Source of the DNA: a virus
IMG/VR virus record: IMGVR_UViG_3300035703_000005
Span: 1-64,000 of that record
Reading direction: 5' to 3' (one strand)
DNA: 64,000 bases
The notes under the pieces were generated by a model that saw only the letters and a list, made by a program, of their open reading frames with translations, did no database searches and was not told the origin of the DNA. Position numbers and translations under genes: made by a program. Positions 1 to 7,156 of this stretch are shown here, in pieces. How positions within the stretch are numbered: position 1 is the stretch's first letter; every line of letters starts with the position of its first letter.

Positions 1-118
1 CATATTTTTGTTTAATCTTTATATCTAATGCTACTTGTGCTTTATCCTTGGAAGTGGAAGCACACAGAACGTGATAACCCAAATCAACATTATCAACCAC
101 ACAATAGATTTTAATCAT
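1..118 (-). CDS. hypothetical protein, cut by the window edge
   Basis: An ATG at 118 overlaps the TGA of the upstream gene (ATGA at 115-118) and the frame stays open for 39 codons to the window edge. The visible N-terminus begins MIKIYCVVDN and continues as a mixed alpha/beta sequence. The 3' end lies outside the window. I do not recognise it; the translational coupling supports it being a gene. Confidence 0.55.
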   Translation of the reverse strand, partial: MIKIYCVVDNVDLGYHVLCASTSKDKAQVALDIKIKQKY

Positions 119-315
119 AATTCTTCATCATTTACTTTAAGCATCGTTTTTTCGGTGATAATGTCCTTTTCAAGTTCGTATGGTGATGCTACTTTGAGAT
201 AGGTTTGATACTGATACTCGTTGAGGTCTTTGGATGGAATGTATCCCTTATAAGACAGCATTTTTTGAATTGCCTTACGAGTTGGTTCTTCCCAATCCTC
301 TTTGAAGTTGAACAT
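115..315 (-). CDS. hypothetical small protein (66 aa)
   Basis: A charged, mostly helical soluble protein starting MFNFKEDWEE, with no cysteines and no membrane segment. Its ATG overlaps the stop of the upstream gene (TGATG at 313-317) and its own stop overlaps the next start. It is part of a tightly coupled run of small minus-strand genes at 1-1.4 kb. Function not recognised. Confidence 0.6.
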   Translation of the reverse strand: MFNFKEDWEEPTRKAIQKMLSYKGYIPSKDLNEYQYQTYLKVASPYELEKDIITEKTMLKVNDEEL

Positions 316-575
316 CAGTCATCCCACCCATCAAAGTATTCTGTGAAAAATTCAAAAGCAAGAGATTGTTTGTCGTTGTTGAGTTCTACACCAAAAAAAG
401 AACTGGCAAGAAAAGAAAGTGTGACATGAAATCCACCAGAAGACCAATGATGAGCGGTAGGATTTTCATAATTCACCCACAGAAATGAATGATTTTTGAA
501 AACACCAAACTGCCAAGTATGAGATGTTTCGCCATTATCCCAAACTTTTTTATCGTATTGAAAGAGTTTAGTCAT
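315..575 (-). CDS. hypothetical protein (86 aa)
   Basis: I placed the start at the ATG at 575 (MTKLFQYDKK), which overlaps the TAA of the upstream 51-aa gene; a longer version would need a TTG at 614 inside that gene. The protein is rich in Trp, Phe and His and ends in acidic residues (FDGWDD). No known motif. A soluble phage protein of unknown function. Confidence 0.6.
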   Translation of the reverse strand: MTKLFQYDKKVWDNGETSHTWQFGVFKNHSFLWVNYENPTAHHWSSGGFHVTLSFLASSFFGVELNNDKQSLAFEFFTEYFDGWDD

Positions 576-723
576 AATAATAATCACCAGTAGTATAAAG
601 AAGTAAAGAACCAAATGCCACCAGAAAAGAAATCAAATAATCATCACCAACAATTGAGTTTATTCCAGTAACAAAAAAGAAAAGTAGAGGTACTTGAAGT
701 AAATATTTGATTATGAGTTTCAT
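568..723 (-). CDS. small predicted membrane protein (51 aa)
   Basis: An ATG at 723 overlaps the TGA of the upstream gene (ATGA) and the TAA at 568-570 overlaps the next start. There are two hydrophobic stretches, around residues 8-20 (VPLLFFFVTG) and 31-43 (ISFLVAFGSLLLY), separated by a short polar turn, so a two-pass inner-membrane protein is likely. The tail is acidic and Tyr-rich. Function unknown; coupling on both sides is the best evidence that it is real. Confidence 0.55.
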   Translation of the reverse strand: MKLIIKYLLQVPLLFFFVTGINSIVGDDYLISFLVAFGSLLLYTTGDYYYD

Positions 724-1001
724 AGCAACTCCAATTTACATTGACCATTTACATCATAAACTACTTTGACTTGATAATCTACTGACATATCTGCTCTCCA
801 CATAGCATCTTTGAACTCTTGTGTTTCTTTTTCTGGGTATTTGGGAACAATTTTCATATTCTCATCATACTCATTACAATTTACATCACCAAGATAATGG
901 AGATTTAGATAACGACGGAGTTGTTGTCTTTGTTCGTGGTCAAGTCGAATTCTCACAAATGTGATGAATTCGTTTGATACTGGGAGTTCTTCGTTAGTCA
1001 T
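720..1001 (-). CDS. hypothetical protein (93 aa)
   Basis: The start at 1001 (MTNEELPVSN) forms an ATGA overlap with the stop of the gene at 998-1258; an upstream ATG would overlap that gene by 80 bases and is less likely. It is a charged alpha/beta protein with the segment FVRIRLDHEQRQQLRRYLNL. No recognised family. Confidence 0.6.
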   Translation of the reverse strand: MTNEELPVSNEFITFVRIRLDHEQRQQLRRYLNLHYLGDVNCNEYDENMKIVPKYPEKETQEFKDAMWRADMSVDYQVKVVYDVNGQCKLELL

Positions 1002-1258
1002 TCTACAATCAGGCAATAACGACATTGAAAGGCAAAAGTTTCTTTTTGCCAGATTTTCTTCACACCATTTTCTTCCCAAGAATACACAACTTCATACCAA
1101 GGATCTGTGCTTCCATAAGAATTGAGACCTTCAACGGTCACATAACCTTTAGAACCATCTGCCCGTGCCCAACGAGAACCAACTTGGATTTCGTGTGCTT
1201 TGAAGAAATGACGGACAACTGCTTTGCGTCCATCTATGATTTCAGTTTCGTAGTCCAT
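998..1258 (-). CDS. hypothetical protein (86 aa)
   Basis: The start at 1258 (MDYETEIIDG) overlaps the upstream stop (TGATG), which fixes it against the alternative ATG 36 bases upstream. The sequence VGSRWARADGSKGYVTVEGL reads like a small beta-barrel (SH3 or Tudor-like) fold, which is inference only. Adjacent small genes on both sides are translationally coupled. Confidence 0.6.
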   Translation of the reverse strand: MDYETEIIDGRKAVVRHFFKAHEIQVGSRWARADGSKGYVTVEGLNSYGSTDPWYEVVYSWEENGVKKIWQKETFAFQCRYCLIVE

Positions 1259-1431
1259 CAGTTCTGGTGTTGTTTGAGGTGAAGTTTGACACATTCCATA
1301 ACATCATCAAGAGTTAGAGCATTACCTTCATAGTAGTAATCCATATTCATTACATCTGTAACCTTGAGAGTGTAATAAACTCTATCATCAGGGGAATACT
1401 GGTGAATGTTGAGGTAAGTTTCGTAGTCCAT
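1258..1431 (-). CDS. hypothetical protein (57 aa)
   Basis: An open frame from ATG 1431 to TGA 1258 with product start MDYETYLNIHQYSPDDRVYY. The stop overlaps the next start. A TATAAT hexamer at 1454-1459 just upstream, after the hairpin at 1469-1487, may be the -10 box for the small-gene run to the left, but no convincing -35 is visible. Function unknown. Confidence 0.55.
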   Translation of the reverse strand: MDYETYLNIHQYSPDDRVYYTLKVTDVMNMDYYYEGNALTLDDVMECVKLHLKQHQN

Positions 1432-1468
1432 CGGTTTGGTTGCTTATGAAGTCATTATAGACCAAAAA

Positions 1469-1487
1469 GGGGTCTTATGGAGACCCC
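1469..1487 (-). terminator. rho-independent terminator
   Basis: A 7-bp GC-rich perfect stem (GGGGTCT/AGACCCC) with a 5-nt loop, followed on the minus strand by TTTTTGG. It lies 14 bases after the stop of the gene ending at 1501, so it separates the 1.5-3.1 kb transcript from the genes at 0-1.4 kb. Confidence 0.8.
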
Positions 1488-1500
1488 CTGTGCCAGTTCT

Positions 1501-1785
1501 TCAAGTGTCCTTGTATTTCTCTTCTACTTCTTTCACCCGTTCCATAAAACTATCCTCACCATGATCACCTGAATACAGATAATCAATGTGCCTCATAATC
1601 TCTGCCATCTTACGCATCTTGGTAACCTGTTCTAGAAGATACTCACAAACTTCTGGTGGATATTCGTGAGAAAAACCATACTCATCCTTCTCAAAGTTGT
1701 TACGAACTTCTGCTTCAAGTTCATCAGCAAACTGTGAGACATTATAGTATTCGTATCCGCAATCGTTGAAGTGTCCGCCGCTCAT
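1501..1785 (-). CDS. conserved hypothetical protein, MSGGHFN type (94 aa)
   Basis: The protein opens MSGGHFNDCGYEYYNVSQFA, an N-terminus I recall from a widespread family of small phage and bacterial proteins that begin MSGGHF and have a helical, acidic body. Residues 20-94 are strongly charged and helical. The ATG is coupled to the upstream stop (ATGA at 1782-1785). No biochemical function is known to me. Last gene before the terminator at 1469-1487. Confidence 0.65.
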   Translation of the reverse strand: MSGGHFNDCGYEYYNVSQFADELEAEVRNNFEKDEYGFSHEYPPEVCEYLLEQVTKMRKMAEIMRHIDYLYSGDHGEDSFMERVKEVEEKYKDT

Positions 1786-1967
1786 GAGTAATACTCCGAC
1801 TCATCAAATGTGAAGTATTCATGAATTGCAGACATCACTGCATCCTCAATAGCTTCTTTGATACTTTCTTCAGAAGGATTCTCTACATGTTTATGGGCAC
1901 GATACCATCCTCGTTTGACACCTTCCTCAACTGCAATATCAAGTATGTGATAGATTTTGGGTTTCAT
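1782..1967 (-). CDS. hypothetical protein (61 aa)
   Basis: A small helical protein starting MKPKIYHILDIAVEEGVKRG, with an acidic Tyr-rich tail. The ORF is coupled by ATGA to the following gene. The upstream region holds a 9-bp inverted repeat (1980-2005) around a TATGAT hexamer. I recall similar short proteins in other cyanophages, but no function. Confidence 0.65.
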   Translation of the reverse strand: MKPKIYHILDIAVEEGVKRGWYRAHKHVENPSEESIKEAIEDAVMSAIHEYFTFDESEYYS

Positions 1968-1979
1968 GAGATTTCTGTT

Positions 1980-2005
1980 CTGATGTGGCCATCATACCAC
2001 ATCAG
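1980..2005. repeat. 9-bp inverted repeat overlapping a possible -10 box
   Basis: CTGATGTGG and CCACATCAG flank an 8-nt loop that contains, on the minus strand, TATGAT. Neither strand has a downstream U-tract, so it is a poor terminator. It lies between the stop of the gene ending at 2002 and the start at 1967, so it could be an operator or an mRNA structure. Confidence 0.5.
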
Positions 2006-2367
2006 GTTTCTTCTGTCTCGTCGGGTGTACCAGTTTCTGAAGTGTCCTCATCATCAATAAGTTCTTTAAGTCTATCCATAAAGTCCTCATCCATAGGTAT
2101 CAACTTCTCTTCACCTCTATCAATTCTATCACACATTTCCATCAGGTATTCTAGAAACTCTTTTGGATATGTTTCATCAAGATTGATAGAAGTCCAGAAC
2201 CACTGATAACATTCTTCATATGGGTCGTCGTTTTTCAGTAGGGCATAGTTCTCATAATTTCCAGTGATAAGGTCACGCCACATCTTGAAATTGTTCCACA
2301 TCTCTCTCCAACCAGTCTGGAAACAATGTCCGAAGTAGTATTCAAACCAATTCAGTTTCGTCTTCAT
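2002..2367 (-). CDS. hypothetical acidic protein (121 aa)
   Basis: The N-terminal half is rich in aromatic residues (WFEYYFGHCF, WREMWNNFKMW) and the C-terminal 40 residues are very acidic, ending in a Glu/Thr tail. It overlaps the upstream gene by 26 bases. No membrane segment or known motif. Function unknown. Confidence 0.6.
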   Translation of the reverse strand: MKTKLNWFEYYFGHCFQTGWREMWNNFKMWRDLITGNYENYALLKNDDPYEECYQWFWTSINLDETYPKEFLEYLMEMCDRIDRGEEKLIPMDEDFMDRLKELIDDEDTSETGTPDETEET

Positions 2368-2632
2368 CTACTTTCTCCAAATGATCCCAGTTCCAAGTGC
2401 GGGAGAACAAATCAATATCAAACCCGAACTTATATGCCCAAAATAGAATACTCAATAATCCATTACTACCAGAAGTGATTTGAATATAGGGCCAAGATGG
2501 ATAATCATTCCAACTTACAGATGATTGAAAAAATGCCCAACGATCGGTAAAAAATAGTTGAATATACCATTCATGTCCAAAGTCTTCACGATAACGCCAT
2601 TTAGCAACTTGAAAAAATTTAATTGGTTTCAT
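2342..2632 (-). CDS. hypothetical Trp-rich protein (96 aa)
   Basis: The ATG at 2632 (MKPIKFFQVA) lies two bases after the stop of the upstream gene. The body is full of Trp and Phe (WAFFQSSVSWNDYPSWPYI), and a weak hydrophobic stretch (GLLSILFWAYKFGF, about residues 60-73) is too short to be sure of membrane insertion. Function unknown. Confidence 0.6.
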   Translation of the reverse strand: MKPIKFFQVAKWRYREDFGHEWYIQLFFTDRWAFFQSSVSWNDYPSWPYIQITSGSNGLLSILFWAYKFGFDIDLFSRTWNWDHLEKVDEDETELV

Positions 2633-2634
2633 AA

Positions 2635-3075
2635 TCAATACCTATTACATCCGAACAAAGCACCACCGATTGCTGCACCCACAGGAACAGACCAATAATA
2701 ACCATTTCCGCGACTCATACTAGCAGCGATTCCTCCACCCAAAAGAGCACCCAACGAAGTTCTAGTAGGATTACAATATACACCACCATTATAATATCCA
2801 TTATAATATGCTCTCGGAGAAACGTAAGGTTGTTGATATTGTGTTTGTTGATAAGGTGTTGGACTTGCAGGTCCAGTAGCAACACCAGTTTGACAATTAG
2901 CTCTATATTCTTGAGTTACTACACTCCCCTGAATATATCTACCATAATTATCATAAAATCCTGGAGTATATATTTCTTTATATTTCTTGCAGGTCAAATA
3001 CTCGTTAACTTGTTGAGCTTGAACTGGCACTGAAAACAATGACGCTACCAGTGGAATCAGGAGCAGTTTTTTCAT
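2635..3075 (-). CDS. secreted or envelope glycine-zipper protein
   Basis: Residues 1-20 (MKKLLLIPLVASLFSVPVQA) are a clear Sec signal peptide with an AQA cleavage site. The middle is rich in Tyr, Gln, Asn and Pro; the end (about 107-140) has the alternating Gly/Ala pattern of glycine-zipper outer-membrane proteins (LGALLGGGIAASMSRG, VGAAIGGALFG). Cysteines at 29, 60, 100 and 143 could pair in the periplasm. It has its own strong promoter at 3097-3125. A role at the host envelope during infection, for example superinfection exclusion or lysis, is inference. Confidence 0.7.
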   Translation of the reverse strand: MKKLLLIPLVASLFSVPVQAQQVNEYLTCKKYKEIYTPGFYDNYGRYIQGSVVTQEYRANCQTGVATGPASPTPYQQTQYQQPYVSPRAYYNGYYNGGVYCNPTRTSLGALLGGGIAASMSRGNGYYWSVPVGAAIGGALFGCNRY

Positions 3076-3096
3076 TGGTCTTGTAGATTTGATGCC

Positions 3097-3125
3097 ACGA
3101 TAACAGGTATTTAGTTATTTGTCAA
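3097..3125 (-). promoter_or_regulatory. overlapping early (sigma70) and late promoter
   Basis: On the minus strand TTGACA (3120-3125), 17-nt spacer, TATCGT (3097-3102). The spacer itself contains the T4-type late motif CTAAATA (3108-3114). Both would start transcription ahead of the signal-peptide gene at 2635-3075. Confidence 0.7.
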
Positions 3126-3129
3126 GGGC

Positions 3130-3417
3130 TTACCATTTAGCCATTGGGCACTCCGCGCTTTTAAACTTAATCTTATGTTCCATAAAACAACCACACATGT
3201 AGCATCTTTTACTTTCTTTATTAAATTGACTACATGAATTACATATGGACAATCTTTGATTTCTTTTTTGTTCCGAAACAAGAATAGAATTTCCTTCAGC
3301 AACATCTTGTCCAACAGATTTTGCAAATTCGGAAAAACCTTTCATTTGTTCCCAAAAATCTGGATAGTTTTTTTGATCAATAAACTCTGGAAAATTATTG
3401 TTATTCATAATTACCAT
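3130..3417 (-). CDS. zinc-ribbon-like small protein
   Basis: The C-terminal third holds a cysteine array: CNSC about residues 59-62, CYMCGC about 72-77 and a late C near 90 (ECPMAKW), the pattern of a zinc ribbon or knuckle. The N-terminal part is helical. Two in-frame ATGs exist (3417 and 3408), neither with a good ribosome-binding site; the shorter form begins MNNNNFPEFI. I recall similar cysteine-rich proteins in other cyanophages, without known function. Confidence 0.6.
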   Translation of the reverse strand: MVIMNNNNFPEFIDQKNYPDFWEQMKGFSEFAKSVGQDVAEGNSILVSEQKRNQRLSICNSCSQFNKESKRCYMCGCFMEHKIKFKSAECPMAKW

Positions 3418-3429
3418 AAAAGTAAAAAA

Positions 3430-3449
3430 GTCTGTCAGAATTGACAGAC
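3430..3449. terminator. rho-independent terminator (both strands possible)
   Basis: A perfect 8-bp stem GTCTGTCA/TGACAGAC with a 4-nt loop. On the minus strand it is followed by TTTTTTACTTTT, ending the gene at 3484-3663. The plus strand is followed by a T7 tract slightly further away. Confidence 0.8.
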
Positions 3450-3483
3450 CCTCATTTTTTTAGTATAATAACTCTGTGGAGGT

Positions 3484-3663
3484 TTATAAGTTTTCTTGTG
3501 TCATTATTTGTAAAGCTTCTAAAGCCCCTTGAGCTCTAAAGAACTGTTCTTTTTTGAGATTGAATTGTTTTTCAATTTCCATCAATTCATCCCTGAGTTT
3601 TTCTAGTTGTTCGGTCAACTCAGCAGATAATTTTTGCATCTTTTCATCTTTAGTTTCAGTCAT
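3484..3663 (-). CDS. coiled-coil small protein (59 aa)
   Basis: Start at ATG 3663 (MTETKDEKMQ); an upstream TTG is unlikely. The whole protein is one long helix with heptad-like Leu/Ile spacing (LTEQLEKLRDELMEIEKQF), so a coiled-coil dimer is likely. It stands alone between its own promoter (3693-3721) and the terminator at 3430-3449, a monocistronic unit. Function unknown. Confidence 0.65.
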   Translation of the reverse strand: MTETKDEKMQKLSAELTEQLEKLRDELMEIEKQFNLKKEQFFRAQGALEALQIMTQENL

Positions 3664-3692
3664 AAGAAATAAATCAGTGAATGACAATTACG

Positions 3693-3721
3693 ATTTTATT
3701 TAGTAACTTAAATAGAGTCAA
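3693..3721 (-). promoter_or_regulatory. overlapping early and late promoter
   Basis: TTGACT (3716-3721), 17-nt spacer, TAAAAT (3693-3698), with the late motif CTAAATA (3697-3703) overlapping the -10 box. It serves the coiled-coil gene at 3484-3663. Confidence 0.6.
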
Positions 3722-3726
3722 TTTTT

Positions 3727-4530
3727 TTATTTCCAAAAAGGATTGATGTCATATGAAAAATACTCAAAATCATTTTCATATGTTTCTTGAACCCATTCAA
3801 TTAATTCATTATCGAATAATTTCTCATAATTACGCTCATAAAGTCCATAATTTATTTTTTCTTTTATTAAATTTGGAAGATTAAAATCATAAGAAAGTTG
3901 TTCCAAATCTGATTCCATTTTGTAAAATTTATCGCAAATAATCTCACCAGAATTATTTTTTAAATAATCTATTTGATTTATTTTATAATTCATAAATTTA
4001 CAATTATCCGTAATTAAATTTATACAATTGTTTTTTATGAATTCTTTTATGGATAGATCAAAATTAAAATATTTTTTTAATCCATATACTATATTTGTGT
4101 AGTATGAAATGAATCTGGTATATGGATTTCTTACAATAGAAAATACATGTTGATCATTATATATTGAATATTTTTCCCACACATTTAATGGAAAGTGTTT
4201 AATATTATGTGAGTGATTTATTGATATTTCTGATTTAGAAATAAAGTGTATATTATTATAATATTCACAATATTGTGGTTTTATTTGAATATTCTTTTGA
4301 TTAAAAGCAGTAGCTATTGATAAAAAAGATTCGAATTCATCATTCAAATCTTTTTTTGATATTTTTTTAAACTCGTTAAGTTTAGTATCATCTAAGTTAC
4401 CAAAAGGTGGTTCATTAGAATAATTTGAATAATTTGATTCCGAGTATGTATTGATTACATTTGATCTAAAATTAGTTCCAGATGTTTTTGGTATATGGAT
4501 AAACATCCATTTGTTGTTCAAAATTAACAT
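3727..4530 (-). CDS. sulfotransferase-family protein
   Basis: Near the N-terminus FIHIPKTSGTNFR (residues 10-22) matches the 5'-phosphosulfate-binding loop of PAPS-dependent sulfotransferases, and SIVRNPYTRFISYY (about 131-144) matches the 3'-phosphate-binding motif. The length (267 aa) fits a single-domain enzyme of the Sulfotransfer_2 type. Start at ATG 4530, five bases after the upstream stop; an in-frame TTG at 4554 would overlap the upstream gene. It follows a run of 2OG oxygenase genes, so the acceptor could be a virion glycan, a modified fibre residue or a host surface sugar (inference). Confidence 0.8.
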   Translation of the reverse strand: MLILNNKWMFIHIPKTSGTNFRSNVINTYSESNYSNYSNEPPFGNLDDTKLNEFKKISKKDLNDEFESFLSIATAFNQKNIQIKPQYCEYYNNIHFISKSEISINHSHNIKHFPLNVWEKYSIYNDQHVFSIVRNPYTRFISYYTNIVYGLKKYFNFDLSIKEFIKNNCINLITDNCKFMNYKINQIDYLKNNSGEIICDKFYKMESDLEQLSYDFNLPNLIKEKINYGLYERNYEKLFDNELIEWVQETYENDFEYFSYDINPFWK

Positions 4531-4534
4531 AGTA

Positions 4535-5098
4535 TTAAGCAAATGGTTCTCCAAGTATCCAAGAAACCATAGAATATCTTACTCCCTTTTTTATTGGATT
4601 AACCTTATGATTTAAGTAACTTGGAAAAACGTGAACAGATCCTTGTTGTTGATTTAATTTAATCGGACTTAATGCGTCTCCATAAATCACAAATGCTCCT
4701 CCTTCATAATCTGATGGATCCGATAAGTCTAGAACAACGGTTAATTTTCGATAGAATGACTGAGAATTTCTATTTGGTGATGTATCGCAATGAACTTTAT
4801 AGAACATTCCTGGTTCATACTTTAAGAATTGAATATTTGACACTCCTTCAATTCTATATTGAAAATTTTCAAAATTAGCATCAAATCCATAATATTGAAA
4901 AATGGAAGTTATCCACTCAGATTTATCTAGTGTTAAAGTTTTGACATTTCTTATACTCAAATCCACTTCATAATTACTGATGATTCCATTTTCTAATGAA
5001 TCTGAATCATATTTTTTTATTATCTGTTCACAAATATCTTTTGGGATTGCTGAATTATATTCCCATAAAGTATGCTTTTTTTCAAAAATTTCTTTCAT
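4535..5098 (-). CDS. prolyl-4-hydroxylase-like 2OG-Fe(II) oxygenase
   Basis: The C-terminal two thirds form the double-stranded beta-helix of a 2-oxoglutarate/Fe(II) dioxygenase: iron ligands H103 and D105 (in YKVHCDTS) and H164 (in FPSYLNHKV), and R174 (KGVRYSMVSW) for 2-oxoglutarate. All catalytic residues are present. Closest in look to the P4Hc-type hydroxylases common in cyanophages. Substrate unknown; the neighbours are a sulfotransferase and more oxygenases, upstream of two fibre genes. Confidence 0.85.
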   Translation of the reverse strand: MKEIFEKKHTLWEYNSAIPKDICEQIIKKYDSDSLENGIISNYEVDLSIRNVKTLTLDKSEWITSIFQYYGFDANFENFQYRIEGVSNIQFLKYEPGMFYKVHCDTSPNRNSQSFYRKLTVVLDLSDPSDYEGGAFVIYGDALSPIKLNQQQGSVHVFPSYLNHKVNPIKKGVRYSMVSWILGEPFA

Positions 5099-5108
5099 TT
5101 TAATTGTT

Positions 5109-5792
5109 TTATTTGTATATTTTCCAGTACTGTGGATCCAAATACCCCATTGATAATGAAAGTTCTTTTTCTTTTAGAACCAATGTTATGTCACCAACAA
5201 TAGCAAGTCGTTCTCCATCAAAATCTCCAAATATATTTTTTGTGCAGTGTCGAATAGAGCTTGGAAATAGTACAATGTGACCTTCTTCTGGAGTTATGTA
5301 AAACGTGTTAGCATTGTGATAGTTATAATCTTTAACTATCATTCTATCTCTTTCTTTATATTCAGTATTCATTCCTAAAAATAAATTGTTAGGTGCGTTA
5401 AAATTTAAGAATTGAATCGAATTTGAATTCTTTGGAACATTTATATAGTAAATAAAAGATATTTGACTCGTTGAATGTATATGCCATGGTATTTCTTGAG
5501 TCTTATTCCTAGATCTAGAAATCCAACTTTTAGTTATCGCAACATTAAAGATATCTCTAACTAGAAGAACTTCATGAATATAAGTTTTTGTATTAGAAAC
5601 TACTTCTTTAAATAAATTTTCTAAGTCTTGATCTAAATGAAGTAAAGGATTTCCAGAATTTTCACTTACTGTCGTATCTTCAAAATCATATTTTGAGTAC
5701 ACATTATAAAAATTTTTCTTATTGTTTTTGTGATCAGTCGATTTTCCTACATATACAGTTGTTGGAAAAATTGAAAAAAGGTCATAATTCAT
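5109..5792 (-). CDS. putative 2OG-Fe(II) oxygenase (TIGR02466-like)
   Basis: WHIHSTSQISFIYYINVP (about 103-120) gives H104 and H106, GHIVLFPSSIRHCTKN (171-186) gives H182, and ERLAIVGD gives R195. The HxH in place of HxD matches the family of phage and bacterial putative 2OG oxygenases I know as TIGR02466. The N-terminus IFPTTVYVG is also typical of that family (F-P-T-x-V). Start coupled by ATGA to the upstream gene. Activity is not proven for the family. Confidence 0.75.
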   Translation of the reverse strand: MNYDLFSIFPTTVYVGKSTDHKNNKKNFYNVYSKYDFEDTTVSENSGNPLLHLDQDLENLFKEVVSNTKTYIHEVLLVRDIFNVAITKSWISRSRNKTQEIPWHIHSTSQISFIYYINVPKNSNSIQFLNFNAPNNLFLGMNTEYKERDRMIVKDYNYHNANTFYITPEEGHIVLFPSSIRHCTKNIFGDFDGERLAIVGDITLVLKEKELSLSMGYLDPQYWKIYK

Positions 5793-6307
5793 ACAATTAA
5801 TTTAAATAATCCAACTTCGGAAGTTTCATTTAAGTTCAATTTATATTCTTCGCCTACTTTTAAACGAGCAAAGTTATACTTTTGAAATTCTTTATCGTTA
5901 ACAAACATTGATCCATTAAAACAAATAATAACAGATGTGAATTCACACTTAATAGAGGTTTGTTCAACATTAATTAATTCGGCATCCCATCTATCATTAT
6001 GATATTCTGAGTTGAACCCTATTATTTCCGTAGGCTCCTCAGATTCATACATTACTGCATCACACTCCATATATTTTTCAACGTTAATAATTGTTTTTGG
6101 AGTTAAAATTTGACAATTAGAAGGATCATTATTATCAAATAATTTTCCTTTACCGTATACTGCGTAATAATGTGAAGTTCTCCACCTTTGATTTTTATTT
6201 TCAAGTAAGGACAGAGGTTTTTCTGTAATATTAATACAGATTTTAAAATTTTGACCTCTCAAGTAATATGTTCTTAGTCCGTCTATGGGAGTAGTTCTTA
6301 ATGACAT
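5789..6307 (-). CDS. hypothetical beta-rich protein (172 aa)
   Basis: An alternating hydrophobic/polar pattern throughout suggests an all-beta, possibly cupin or jelly-roll fold, but no metal-binding HxH is seen, so I do not call it an oxygenase. It is coupled to both neighbours (overlaps at 6307 and 5789-5792) and so is co-produced with the oxygenase at 5109-5792. Function unknown. Confidence 0.6.
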   Translation of the reverse strand: MSLRTTPIDGLRTYYLRGQNFKICINITEKPLSLLENKNQRWRTSHYYAVYGKGKLFDNNDPSNCQILTPKTIINVEKYMECDAVMYESEEPTEIIGFNSEYHNDRWDAELINVEQTSIKCEFTSVIICFNGSMFVNDKEFQKYNFARLKVGEEYKLNLNETSEVGLFKLIV

Positions 6308-6618
6308 TATAGTTCAATTTCGTAGTTAATTTCTTTTAAATATCTTTTTATGTATTGTATTTTATATACACTATTTGTCATTGAATCATATGAAATTAAA
6401 CTATCATCAAATTCATTTAAATTAACTATTTCCATTTCACTGCCATCATTATCTTCTTCCAAAGCCCGCATTGCAATTCTAAACAGGTTTTGGATGAATT
6501 CTTTTAGAGTATATGAATGATACTTACTAAAACACAAATTAATTTTATCATTAATACTAAACAGTATTAAATCATTTTCTAACTCAGTGTCAATAATTTT
6601 AATTGATACACTTTCCAT
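6307..6618 (-). CDS. hypothetical acidic protein (103 aa)
   Basis: Starts MESVSIKIID; acidic and helical in the middle with no cysteine motifs. Its stop overlaps the start of the next gene. A late-type AATAAATA sits at 6648-6655, 30 bases upstream. Function unknown. Confidence 0.6.
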   Translation of the reverse strand: MESVSIKIIDTELENDLILFSINDKINLCFSKYHSYTLKEFIQNLFRIAMRALEEDNDGSEMEIVNLNEFDDSLISYDSMTNSVYKIQYIKRYLKEINYEIEL

Positions 6619-6647
6619 TTAAAATTAAATTATGTAGTAGATAATAA

Positions 6648-6655
6648 TATTTATT
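6648..6655 (-). promoter_or_regulatory. candidate late promoter
   Basis: AATAAATA on the minus strand, one mismatch to the T4 late consensus TATAAATA, about 30 bases ahead of ATG 6618. Sequence match only. Confidence 0.4.
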
Positions 6656-6657
6656 CA

Positions 6658-7140
6658 TTAAATTTCAACAGCGCAGGATTTTTTGACATCTAAAAATAAG
6701 AATTTCATTGGTTTGTCTGAATAATTGTATCCTTCGTGAAGATAATCCATGACCGCAAATATTTGCGGATCTCCTTCATTCCAATAAATTTTTTTACCCC
6801 TCCAAATCATATAACATTTCTTTTTATCTGGTATTTGGATAGGTATCTGAATTCTTTTATACGGTTCTCTATAAATGTTTGGATCTCTATGAGGTTTTAA
6901 TTCAGTTCCTTCATCAAAAGAAGCATACATTGAAAATAAAATGTCTTCATTTTGATATATTCTTAATACCTCTTCAGTCATTAATTTTTTTCTAATAGTT
7001 ACTCCATTACCCACACCCTTTAACCAACAATAATATATTTCTTTATTGGCATATCCTTCGGATGTTGGAGCTTTTTTTATCGGAAAATTATCTAAAACTG
7101 CCCATTTATATAAAACTTCTAAGTCTTTTTTTGTTATCAT
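6658..7140 (-). CDS. aspartyl/asparaginyl beta-hydroxylase-like oxygenase
   Basis: ELKPHRDPNIYREPYKRIQI supplies H84 and D86 and a conserved Arg at 96; FAVMDYLHEGYNYSDKP supplies H135. This order (HxD, Arg, His in a short C-terminal strand) is that of the Asp/Asn hydroxylase branch of cupin dioxygenases. 160 aa matches a bare catalytic domain. It lies directly after the glycine-rich fibre gene at 7157-8128 in transcription order, so a fibre or adhesin residue is a natural candidate substrate (inference). Confidence 0.75.
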   Translation of the reverse strand: MITKKDLEVLYKWAVLDNFPIKKAPTSEGYANKEIYYCWLKGVGNGVTIRKKLMTEEVLRIYQNEDILFSMYASFDEGTELKPHRDPNIYREPYKRIQIPIQIPDKKKCYMIWRGKKIYWNEGDPQIFAVMDYLHEGYNYSDKPMKFLFLDVKKSCAVEI

Positions 7141-7156
7141 ACAAATTTACTCAAAT

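Noticed and set aside
5789-6307. A further 2OG oxygenase between 5109 and 6658
   Set aside because: Beta-rich and in the right place, but no HxD...H arrangement is present.
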